Assembly: GCA_018228645.1 (NCBI GenBank)
Contig: CP073693.1
Span: forward strand, 2,242,416 to 2,306,415
Origin: Clostridiaceae bacterium Marseille-Q4143
GTDB taxonomy: Bacteria > Bacillota > Clostridia > Lachnospirales > Lachnospiraceae
DNA: 64,000 bases
Reading direction: 5' to 3'
The notes under the pieces: model-generated
Database searches by the model: none
The model's input: the letters and a program-made list of their open reading frames with translations, nothing else
What the model was told of the DNA's origin: nothing
Made by a program: the position numbers and the translations under genes
Shown here: positions 45,960 to 53,270 of the stretch, piece by piece
How positions within the stretch are numbered: the first letter of the stretch is position 1
How the letters are laid out: each line of letters begins with the position of its first letter

Positions 45960-47135
45960 ATGCCTAAATTAAGTGACAGAGTAAACACATTTACCGATTC
46001 CGTCATCCGTCGTATGACCCGAATCAGCAACCAATATGGGGCAATCAATTTGTCCCAGGGATTTCCGGATTTTGATCCACCTAAGGCTATGCTGGATGCG
46101 TTAGCGAAAGTGGCTTATAAGGGGCCGCATCAGTATGCAGTAACATTTGGTGCACAGAATTTCAGGGAAGCCCTTGCCAGAAAGCAGGAAAAAGCAATTG
46201 GAAGAAAGATCAATCCCAATACAGAGATTGTGGTCACCTGCGGTGGAACCGAGGCAATGATGAGTGCCATGATGACCATCTGCAATCCGGGAGATAAAGT
46301 TATGGTATTTTCTCCATTTTATGAGAATTATGGAGCAGATGCGATTCTCTCAGGAGCAGAACCAATCTACATTCCGCTGGTACCGCCGACTTATGAGTTT
46401 GATATTCGTCTGGTAGAAGAAGGATTTAAAGCAGGAGCAAAGGCAATTATTGTCTGTAACCCGTCCAATCCGTGCGGAAAAGTATTTACAAGAGAAGAAC
46501 TGATGGCCATAGGTGAACTGGCGCTGAAATATGACGCATTTGTAGTAACGGATGAAGTGTATGAGCATATGGTCTATGCACCGAACAAGCATGTTTGTAT
46601 GGCATCCCTGCCGGGCATGTATGATCACACCATTACCTGCAATTCCCTTTCCAAGACTTATTCCATCACCGGATGGCGTCTGGGCTATCTCATCGGCCCT
46701 GCAGAAGTGATTGAAGGTGCCAAAAAAGTGCATGATTTTCTGACCGTAGGAGCAGCTGCACCGCTTCAGGAAGCAGCCGTAACAGGCTTAAATTTTCCAG
46801 AAACATATTATGAGGAACTTCTGGAGCTTTATACGAAGAAACGGGATCGTTTTCTGAAAGGACTGGACCAGATCGGATTAAAGCACAATGTGCCCCAGGG
46901 AACGTATTTTGTTATGATTGACATCCAAGAATTCCTTGACTTGCCGCAGTTTGCCGGATTTACGGATCTGGAATTCTGTGAATGGATGATTAAAAATATC
47001 GGAGTGGCAGCAGTGCCGGGTTCCAGTTTCTTCCGCGAGGAGGTCAATCATTTGATCCGTCTGCATTTTGCACGAGAGGAAAAGACACTGGATGAAGCGC
47101 TGGTCCGTTTGGAAAAATTGAAAGAATTGTTGTAA
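45960..47135 (+). CDS. class I/II PLP-dependent aminotransferase
   Basis: A 391-aa aminotransferase. Signature parts: INLSQGFPDFDPP, CGGTEAMMSAMM, CNPSNPCGKVF, VTDEVYEHMVY (Asp binding the pyridine N) and CNSLSKTYSITGWRLGY with the Schiff-base Lys, plus Arg in LIRLHFA for the substrate carboxylate. All key residues are intact. Substrate is not determinable, with aromatic/kynurenine or aspartate-like amino acids possible. GAGGAAACAAATAG precedes the ATG. The 3' end and terminator are present a second time at 51008. Confidence 0.9.
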   Translation: MPKLSDRVNTFTDSVIRRMTRISNQYGAINLSQGFPDFDPPKAMLDALAKVAYKGPHQYAVTFGAQNFREALARKQEKAIGRKINPNTEIVVTCGGTEAMMSAMMTICNPGDKVMVFSPFYENYGADAILSGAEPIYIPLVPPTYEFDIRLVEEGFKAGAKAIIVCNPSNPCGKVFTREELMAIGELALKYDAFVVTDEVYEHMVYAPNKHVCMASLPGMYDHTITCNSLSKTYSITGWRLGYLIGPAEVIEGAKKVHDFLTVGAAAPLQEAAVTGLNFPETYYEELLELYTKKRDRFLKGLDQIGLKHNVPQGTYFVMIDIQEFLDLPQFAGFTDLEFCEWMIKNIGVAAVPGSSFFREEVNHLIRLHFAREEKTLDEALVRLEKLKELL

Positions 47136-47206
47136 AGAAAAACAGTATTGACAATTTTTAAATCTCCATCTAATTATCATTGGTAATTAGATGGAGATTT
47201 TTTATT
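47129..47206 (+). repeat. duplicated leader/terminator, copy 1
   Basis: From GTTGTAAAGAAAAACAG on, this segment matches 51008-51098 with about 94% identity by eye. In this copy AAATCTCCATCTAATTA and TAATTAGATGGAGATTT form a near-perfect stem with a T6 tail, an efficient-looking terminator. The -35 TTGACA (47148-47153) is kept, but the -10 is TCTAAT with 15-bp spacing. Confidence 0.8.
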
Positions 47207-47207
47207 A

Positions 47208-47566
47208 TGAGAACTGAAACACTGAAAAAAATGTTTGATGCCTGTTATCAGGCAAAAAGGGCAAGGGATCTGCTGCCGCCACTGCCGGATGGAGTAACGT
47301 CTTCTGATATTCATTACCTGAATGCCATCGGTTCCACTTCCGAATTGCGACGGTGGCCGCCCAGGCATGTAGTGTGGGTCATGACCCAAGGACTTATTCA
47401 GACTTTGTTGATACGTCTGCCATTTGCTTACATTATGAGTATTCAGCCCAACGCGAGCCTGACCATGATCGATCTGGCTGCGCCGGTATCCACTATGGTG
47501 GGAATTATTCTGAATGTGGGATTTTTTACATGGATATCCAACCGAAGGCATTTGCCACGGAGCTGA
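47208..47566 (+). pseudogene. MarR-MATE relic, copy 1 (chimeric remains)
   Basis: It reads MRTETLKKMFDACYQAKRAR up to IHYLNAI (MarR N-terminus, as at 51100). At 47330 it jumps to GGTTCCACTTCCG from early MATE (compare 51678), at 47343 to the middle of MATE (compare 52131-52166), and at 47374 to late MATE (compare 52694), ending FFTWISNRRHLPRS. The accidental frame is open for the whole length, but the protein has neither DNA-binding nor transport function. Three internal deletions relative to the intact copy are needed. Confidence 0.85.
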
Positions 47567-48893
47567 TCAGTATAATAGCTGCAAAGATGGGGCAGAGATA
47601 CTGGATCATAAAGTAGAAAATTTTCTTCCGGCGGAAGGGCTGTCCATCCTGCGTGATTTCTTCCTCCATTTTTTGCAGACCGACTACTTTGGAGACAAAC
47701 AGGCAGATCGCGATAGCGGCAATCGGCATCATAACAGAGTTGGTCAGAAAATCGAAAAAGTCAAGGAACTGCATGCCGATGATGGTAACTCCGGCCAGCG
47801 GCCCATAGCCAAGGCAGGAGAGGGTTCCTAACAGAACCATAACGACGCCCATAAATACAGTTGCTTTTTTACGGCTCCAGTGCAGTTCATCTTCAAAGGT
47901 GGAGACAGCACTTTCTGTCAGTGCAATGGAACTGGTCACAGCAGCAAACAGTACCAACAGGAAGAACAGGATGCCGATGACGGTTCCAAATCCCATGTTG
48001 GCAAATACTTTTGGGATGGTGATGAACATAAGCGCCGGTCCAGCCTGCAGAGTGTTCGGATCACCGCCGGAGAAAGCAAAAACTGCCGGGATAATCATAA
48101 GACCGGCCATAATGGCGATGGCCGTATCAAAAATTTCTACATTCTGTGTGGAGTCTTCAATCGAAGTTTCTTTTTTCATATAAGAACCAAAGGTGATCAG
48201 GATACCCATAGCGATGGACAGGGAATAAAACATCTGTCCCATGGCAGATACCACTGTCATCCAGGAAAAATTCGCCATATTCGGGACCAGAAGATACTTC
48301 ACACCGGCCATAGCGCCCGGTCTGGTGACAGAATAAACAGCAATGACAACGGATAATACCACCAGAATCGGCATCATAAATTTGGACACACGCTCGATTC
48401 CGTTGCGTACACCTGCATAAATAATACCTAAGGTAATAAAGGTAAATACAAGAAAGCAGATTTCCGTGGACAATCCGTTGGAAATAAAACTGGAAAAATA
48501 TTCATCGAAAGCCAGTGCCTGTCCGTGTCCCATGAAATATTCCACCAAGTATTTAATAACCCATCCGCCGATAACAGAGTAATAAGGAACGATCAGAATC
48601 GGAATGATGGCGTTGATCCATCCGCCTGCAGACCGGAGTCTGGTTTTTCCAAAACTCTCAAAGGCACCTACGGGGCTTCGCCTGGTCATCCGTCCCAGTG
48701 AAGTCTCGGCCATGATCATGGAATAACCAAAGGTCAGTGCCAGAATAATATAAATCAGTAAAAAAATGCCACCGCCGTATTTGGCAGCCAGATAAGGAAA
48801 TCGCCAGATATTTCCCAGTCCTACCGAAGCCCCGGCAGCTGACAGTACAAAGCCCAGCTTTCCGGAGAAGGAACTTCTTTTGTGTTTGTTCAT
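47526..48893 (-). CDS. sodium-dependent transporter, NSS family (intact copy)
   Basis: A 455-aa membrane protein with 12 likely TMs. It has the NSS signature KLGFVLSAAGASVGLGNIWR and FPYLAAKYGGG, then AETSLGRMTRR, and FMMPILVVLSVV in TM5-6. AAAGGGGATATGAAAC precedes the ATG. The 3' end overlaps the converging MATE relic by 41 bp, the same overlap as in copy 2. It is only distantly similar to the NSS protein at 6.8 kb, with longer TM12. The substrate is probably an amino acid. Confidence 0.88.
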   Translation of the reverse strand: MNKHKRSSFSGKLGFVLSAAGASVGLGNIWRFPYLAAKYGGGIFLLIYIILALTFGYSMIMAETSLGRMTRRSPVGAFESFGKTRLRSAGGWINAIIPILIVPYYSVIGGWVIKYLVEYFMGHGQALAFDEYFSSFISNGLSTEICFLVFTFITLGIIYAGVRNGIERVSKFMMPILVVLSVVIAVYSVTRPGAMAGVKYLLVPNMANFSWMTVVSAMGQMFYSLSIAMGILITFGSYMKKETSIEDSTQNVEIFDTAIAIMAGLMIIPAVFAFSGGDPNTLQAGPALMFITIPKVFANMGFGTVIGILFFLLVLFAAVTSSIALTESAVSTFEDELHWSRKKATVFMGVVMVLLGTLSCLGYGPLAGVTIIGMQFLDFFDFLTNSVMMPIAAIAICLFVSKVVGLQKMEEEITQDGQPFRRKKIFYFMIQYLCPIFAAIILISSVANAFGWISM

Positions 48894-49006
48894 GTTTCAT
48901 ATCCCCTTTTGTCCGTTTATTTGCGAAATACGCACTTGTTCCAGTGTAACACGCAGGAGTGGAAAAAGCAATTCCGGAACTGCTTGATCAGTTGTGAAAG
49001 GTAAAT

Positions 49007-49162
49007 TTACTTCATAGCCTTTTTTCTTTCTCCCAAAAATGAATATAAGTTTTCCACGATCTGCTCGTCATTAAATTTTCGGGACTTCTTCTGGATCTTA
49101 TTGCACTCAGCAACTGGATTCTTTTCCAGATTTTTTCTAATTCTTTCCTGCTCTCTGTTCAT
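49007..49162 (-). CDS. small basic protein (51 aa)
   Basis: A very hydrophilic protein, MNREQERIRKNLEKNPVAEC then NKIQKKSRKFNDEQIVENLY and SFLGERKKAMK. AGAGGAAAAGAA precedes the ATG. No family is recognised. Lys/Arg and Glu richness suggests a nucleic-acid or ribosome-associated small protein, but this is a guess. The 114 bp between it and the transporter start hold no gene. Confidence 0.5.
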   Translation of the reverse strand: MNREQERIRKNLEKNPVAECNKIQKKSRKFNDEQIVENLYSFLGERKKAMK

Positions 49163-49361
49163 TTCTTTTCCTCTGCGATAAAGTTTTTCTTTTATTTTAC
49201 CTTATCGCAAAGGAATTGGCTTAAATTCAACGAAATTACTGCGAATTATTTTTACCTTTCAACACTGCTCAAAGAATACGAATATTGAAACGTTGGAGTA
49301 AAAAACAGAGGTATGATTTGATCAGAGTCCGGGGACACTATTTCTGTCAGGAGGTTTCATC

Positions 49362-49538
49362 ATGAAAAAAGATAACCAGAAACTAATTGATTCCACCGAT
49401 TATCTGGTCAATTCCGCATCCACTCAGGACTGCACCGGGTTGATTCCCCGTGGATTGCAAAGTGATGAGGAAGTGGAAGCCTATGAGGAAATTTATCATT
49501 ATCTGCCGCCGAAGGTGGAGAAGAAAAAGCAGGAATAA
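49362..49538 (+). CDS. small conserved protein with TDYLVNSAS motif (58 aa)
   Basis: It reads MKKDNQKLIDSTDYLVNSAS, TQDCTGLIPRGLQSDEEVEA, YEEIYHYLPPKVEKKKQE. CAGGAGGTTTCATC precedes the ATG. The sequence is soluble, with a single Cys and an acidic C-terminal half. A second, decayed copy with the same 40 N-terminal residues lies at 57353, which shows the sequence is a real gene family. Function is unknown. The 200 bp between here and 49362 upstream contain no other gene. Confidence 0.7.
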   Translation: MKKDNQKLIDSTDYLVNSASTQDCTGLIPRGLQSDEEVEAYEEIYHYLPPKVEKKKQE

Positions 49539-49652
49539 AATGCCGCGGAAAAGATACCATGACCGGCCACTGGGAAATGATGGGACTGGAGATGCCGGAA
49601 GGAACGTTGGGAAGTTCGTTGCCAAATTTCTTAAAATAAATTTTCAGAGAAG

Positions 49653-49679
49653 AGCGCTGTCAGTTTTATTGGCAGCGTT
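49653..49679 (+). terminator. terminator
   Basis: GCGCTGTCA and TGGCAGCG pair around GTTTTAT, followed by TTTTC. It ends the small-protein transcript. The 110 bp before it include short open frames with no ribosome site. Confidence 0.65.
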
Positions 49680-49775
49680 TTCTAATATAAGGATAATGGT
49701 GAATGAATTCCTTGACAACCTCTATTTCAGACTGGTTATAATAAAAGAAACTAAGAAAACGAGTGAGGGGATAAC

Positions 49776-50921
49776 ATGAAAACAAATCGACTGGGAAAAA
49801 CAGGCTTACAGGTCAGTGAGATTGGTTTTGGCGGAGAATGGCTGGAGCGTCATCCGGAGGAGGAGAGTATTAAACTGATCCGTTATGCTTCATCCAAAGG
49901 AATCAACATTCTGGACTGCTGGATGCCGGATCCGAAATCTAGAAATATCATCGGAGAAGGAATTAAGGAAAATCGTGGCCAGTGGTTTATTCAGGGACAT
50001 ATTGGTTCCACCTGGAAGGATGAGCAGTACTATCGGACCAGAGATATGAAATACGTTCGTCCGGCTTTTGAGGATTTGCTGAAACGGCTGCAGACCGATT
50101 ATATTGATCTGGGTATGATTCACTATGTGGATTCTGAGGAAGAGTGGGAGCAGATTCAGCATTCGGACTATATGGATTATGTAATGGAGTTGAAAAATAA
50201 GGGTGTCATCCGCCATATCGGTATGAGTTCCCATAATCCGAAGGTGGCAGTGAAGGCAGCAGAGTCTGGATATGTGGAAATGATTCTGTTCAGTATCAAT
50301 CCGGCCTTTGACATGCTTCCGGCCAGTGAAAATATTGATACCATGTTTGCCGACGAATTTGATACCAGTCTGAAAGGTATTGATGCAGACCGTGCACATC
50401 TTTATCAGGTCTGTGAACAGAATGATGTGGGAATTACGGTGATGAAAGGATTTGCAGGCGGAAGACTGTTCGATGAAAAACGTTCACCCTTTGGCGTGGC
50501 ACTGACACCGGTACAGTGTATTCATTATGCTTTGACCAGACCTGCAGTCTGTTCCATCATGTGTGGCTATGATACGAAGGAGCAGGTGGACAGTGCAGTT
50601 GCGTATGAGATGGCAACAGAGGAAGAAAAAGATTATGCGTCTGTGATTGCCAATGCACCGTTCCATTCTTATAGAGGAGAATGTACTTACTGCGGTCATT
50701 GCAAACCCTGCGTGTCCAATCTGGATATTGCCATGATCAATAAATTCTATGATCTGGCTATCATGCAGCCGGAAGTACCGGCAACGGTGCAGTCTCATTA
50801 TGAACTGCTGGAACATAAGGCTTCCGAATGCATCGGATGCCAAGCCTGCGAGAGCCGCTGTCCGTTTGGCGTGTCCATTGCGGAGCGTATGGAAAAAACA
50901 GCAAAATTATTTGGATGTTAA
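49776..50921 (+). CDS. aldo/keto reductase-like protein with C-terminal 4Fe-4S domain
   Basis: A 381-aa protein. Residues 1-270 are an AKR barrel (MKTNRLGKTGLQVSEIGFGG, RLQTDYIDLGMIH, HIGMSSHNP). Residues about 295-381 hold ferredoxin-type cysteines: CTYCGHCKPC and CIGCQACESRCPF. In the usual catalytic tetrad, Asp (ILDCW) and His (IHYVD) are kept. The Tyr position (five after Asp) is Asp and the Lys position (normally ATK) is His in QGHIG. So NAD(P)H-type carbonyl reduction is doubtful and an electron-transfer or altered chemistry role is possible. GTGAGGGGATAAC precedes the ATG. Confidence 0.85.
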   Translation: MKTNRLGKTGLQVSEIGFGGEWLERHPEEESIKLIRYASSKGINILDCWMPDPKSRNIIGEGIKENRGQWFIQGHIGSTWKDEQYYRTRDMKYVRPAFEDLLKRLQTDYIDLGMIHYVDSEEEWEQIQHSDYMDYVMELKNKGVIRHIGMSSHNPKVAVKAAESGYVEMILFSINPAFDMLPASENIDTMFADEFDTSLKGIDADRAHLYQVCEQNDVGITVMKGFAGGRLFDEKRSPFGVALTPVQCIHYALTRPAVCSIMCGYDTKEQVDSAVAYEMATEEEKDYASVIANAPFHSYRGECTYCGHCKPCVSNLDIAMINKFYDLAIMQPEVPATVQSHYELLEHKASECIGCQACESRCPFGVSIAERMEKTAKLFGC

Positions 50922-50922
50922 G

Positions 50923-51000
50923 AGAAGATGGAAGAGAAACGTATGGTACCGAAGTGCACCCGAGTGAAAGGTGCACGGGTACATAATCTGAAAAATGTAA
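50923..51000 (+). pseudogene. duplicated fragment of the UvrA-like gene start
   Basis: GAAGATGGAAGAGAAACG through CTGAAAAATGTAA repeats 43409-43486 with a few base changes and reads MEEKRMVPKCTRVKGARVHN, LKNV, then a stop. Directly behind it (51008) the duplicated end of the aminotransferase begins, so about 3.6 kb between the two was lost or never copied. The start lies 6 bp after the preceding reductase stop. Confidence 0.85.
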
Positions 51001-51026
51001 TTCCGTAGTTGTAAAGAAAAACAGTA

Positions 51027-51054
51027 TTGACAATTTTTTAAATCCCCATATAAT
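51027..51054 (+). promoter_or_regulatory. marR-MATE promoter with operator-like dyads
   Basis: TTGACA (51027-51032), a 16-bp spacer and TATAAT (51049-51054). The following TAATTATCATTGGTAATTA and a second TTGGTAATTA give inverted TAATTA arms over the start region, a likely MarR autorepression site. The longer stem (CCCATATAATTA / TAATTATATGGAG + T6) is the descendant of the aminotransferase terminator. Confidence 0.75.
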
Positions 51055-51099
51055 TATCATTGGTAATTAACTTTGGTAATTATATGGAGATTTTTTATT

Positions 51100-51552
51100 A
51101 TGAGAATTGAAACACTGAAAAAAATGTTTGATGCCTGTTATCAGGCAAAAAGGGCAAGGGATCTGCTGCCGCCACTGCCGGATGGTGTAACATCTTCCTA
51201 TATTCATTACCTGGATGCCATCCAGATACTGGAAAAACAGGAGATTCATGTAAAAGTATCGGATATCAGTGATGCGCTGAATCTTCCACGTCCCGGTGTC
51301 ACCAGAACTGTAAAGGAGATGGAGACAAAAGGATATCTGCAGAAAATTGCTTCGCCCGATGATGGTCGAGTGACCTATATTGTGGTTACGGAGGCGGGAA
51401 AACAGTTGTCGCAGAAATATAATGAACAGTATTTCCGGATGTTGGTTCCGTATATGGATGAGATTTCGGAAGAAGATGCACAGTGTGTGATTCGGACAAT
51501 TGAGAAGTTTTATCAGATTATGAACGAGAGGAGAGAGACTTATGACAAATGA
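51100..51552 (+). CDS. MarR-family regulator
   Basis: A 150-aa winged-helix regulator: N-terminal helix MRIETLKKMFDACYQAKRAR, HTH VKVSDISDALNLPRPGVTRT then VKEMETKGYLQKI, wing SPDDGRVTYIVVTEAG, and a dimerisation C-terminus. GGAG lies 11 nt before the ATG. It overlaps the MATE gene start by 11 nt, so the two are coupled and MarR probably controls the pump in response to its substrate. Confidence 0.9.
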   Translation: MRIETLKKMFDACYQAKRARDLLPPLPDGVTSSYIHYLDAIQILEKQEIHVKVSDISDALNLPRPGVTRTVKEMETKGYLQKIASPDDGRVTYIVVTEAGKQLSQKYNEQYFRMLVPYMDEISEEDAQCVIRTIEKFYQIMNERRETYDK

Positions 51553-52888
51553 TCAATCAGATTTTACACAGGGAAGTATTTTAAAGAAACTGGTAACTTT
51601 TATGATGCCGGTGCTTGGGGCATTGATCTTACAGGCTGCTTATGGAGCGGTAGATCTTTTGGTAGTGGGAAGATTTGGTTCTACTTCCGGACTGTCCGCC
51701 GTTTCTACCGGAAGCCAGGTATTGAATCTGGTTACTTTTGTAGTAATACAGACAGCTATGGGTATTACGGTGCTGATTGCCCGGTATCTGGGTGAAAAGA
51801 AGCCGGAGCAGATTGGTTCTGTTATCGGTGGATCCGCCATTGCCTTTACCATTATTTCTGTCGTTCTGTTTGTAGTAATGGTGGGTTTTGCCCGTCCGAT
51901 TTCTATATTGATGCAGGCTCCCACAGAGGCTGTGGATCTGACAACCACGTATGTGCGGATTTGTGGAGCAGGAATTTTCTTCATTGTAGCTTACAACTTG
52001 CTGTCTGCAATTTTCAGAGGACTTGGCGACAGTAAATCTCCGCTTTTGTTCGTGCTGGTAGCCTGTATCATCAATATTTTCGGCGATCTGGCTCTGGTGG
52101 CCGGACTTCATATGGATGCAGCCGGTGCGGCAATTGCGACGGTGGCCGCCCAGGCATGCAGTGTGGTATTTGCAGTGATTCTTCTTATGAAGAAGCAGCT
52201 GCCATTTGAGATTACCAAAAAGGATTTTCGATTGAATATTCAATGTCAGAGATTTCTGGAGATCGGGCTTCCGCTGGCATTGCAGGAGTTTTTGACACAA
52301 ATCTCTTTTCTGGCACTCTGCGCCTTTGTCAACCGTCTGGGACTGGAGGCATCCTCCGGTTACGGTGTAGCCTGTAAGATCGTAAACTTTGCAATGCTGG
52401 TACCAAGTGCCCTGATGCAGTCCATGGCATCCTTTGTATCCCAGAATGTGGGTGCAGGAAAGCTGAAACGTGCCAGACAGTCCATGCTTACCGGAATTGG
52501 CGTAGGACTGGTGGTAGGATGCTTTGTATTTGCACTGGTGATGCTGAAAGGTGATGTGCTGACCGGATTCTTCTCCACAGATGAAGCAGTCATCCAGAAC
52601 GGTTTTGCTTATCTCAAAGGATTTGCTCCAGAGACCATTGTAACCGCAGTATTGTTCAGTATGATAGGCTACTTTAATGGAAATAACAAAACCGTGTGGG
52701 TCATGACCCAGGGACTTATTCAGACTTTGTTGATACGTCTGCCATTTGCTTACATTATGAGTATTCAGCCCAACGCGAGTCTGACCATGATCGGTCTGGC
52801 TGCGCCGGTATCCACTATGGTGGGAATTATTCTGAATGTGGGATTTTTTACATGGATATCCAACCGAAAGCATTTGCCACGGAGCTGA
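51542..52888 (+). CDS. MATE-family multidrug efflux transporter
   Basis: A 448-aa membrane protein with 12 predicted TMs in two homologous halves. Family residues: the N-terminal MMPVLGALILQAAYGAVDLL, then GRFGSTSGLSAVST, and in the second half ASSGYGVACKIVNFAMLVPS and MQSMASFVSQNVGAG. Exports drugs or metabolites using Na+ or H+. The ATG lies inside the marR end with GAGAGGAGAGAC upstream. The 3' end overlaps the transporter relic on the other strand. Confidence 0.92.
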   Translation: MTNDQSDFTQGSILKKLVTFMMPVLGALILQAAYGAVDLLVVGRFGSTSGLSAVSTGSQVLNLVTFVVIQTAMGITVLIARYLGEKKPEQIGSVIGGSAIAFTIISVVLFVVMVGFARPISILMQAPTEAVDLTTTYVRICGAGIFFIVAYNLLSAIFRGLGDSKSPLLFVLVACIINIFGDLALVAGLHMDAAGAAIATVAAQACSVVFAVILLMKKQLPFEITKKDFRLNIQCQRFLEIGLPLALQEFLTQISFLALCAFVNRLGLEASSGYGVACKIVNFAMLVPSALMQSMASFVSQNVGAGKLKRARQSMLTGIGVGLVVGCFVFALVMLKGDVLTGFFSTDEAVIQNGFAYLKGFAPETIVTAVLFSMIGYFNGNNKTVWVMTQGLIQTLLIRLPFAYIMSIQPNASLTMIGLAAPVSTMVGIILNVGFFTWISNRKHLPRS

Positions 52889-53010
52889 TCAGTATGATAG
52901 CTGCGAAGATGGGGCAGAGATACTGGATCATAAATTTGGACACGCGCTCGATTCCGTTGCGTACACCTGCATAAATAATACCTAAGGTAATAAAGGTAAA
53001 TACAAGTGAA
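52848..53010 (-). pseudogene. NSS transporter relic, copy 2
   Basis: On the minus strand it reads LVFTFITLGIIYAGVRNGIE, RVSKF, then MIQYLCPIFAAIILISSVAN, AFGWISM. That is, TM5 joined directly to TM12 of the intact gene at 47526. The join lies in ATCATAAA, which in the intact gene occurs at both ends of the missing ~770 bp. The 5' two-fifths are gone too. Confidence 0.85.
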
Positions 53011-53270
53011 CACACACTTTTTTTGGCGTAGTATAGAGGAAAGAAAAAAGCAATTTGAGATGGAAAAATGTTGTTATTTACATAACTGTATATTATAATG
53101 CAAATATGCAATAAATCTAGCTAATTCACATCTCATTCTCGGAGCTCCAATCGAGCAAGATTCCCGATAATGACACAATTGAATGCAGAACAGATACGGG
53201 AAGAAGCTTCGTTCGGAGAAAGAGAAATCGTGGTAGAATAAGAAAAAGTGAAATTGTAGAAGGTGGGCCT

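Noticed and set aside
49539..49650. Short frames after the TDYLVNSAS gene (for example MTGHWEMMGLEMPEG)
   Set aside because: Two alternative frames are equally open, neither has a ribosome site; treated as a non-coding tail before the terminator.
51629..52873. A 414-codon minus-strand frame opposite MATE
   Set aside because: Antisense shadow of an unambiguous MATE transporter; composition is Gln/His/Ser-rich and non-protein-like.
53100..53260. A possible short coding piece (MTQLNAEQIREEASFGEREI) before the AAA+ gene
   Set aside because: Only ~25 codons, no ribosome site, and no family recognised; may be a gene tail but cannot be supported.
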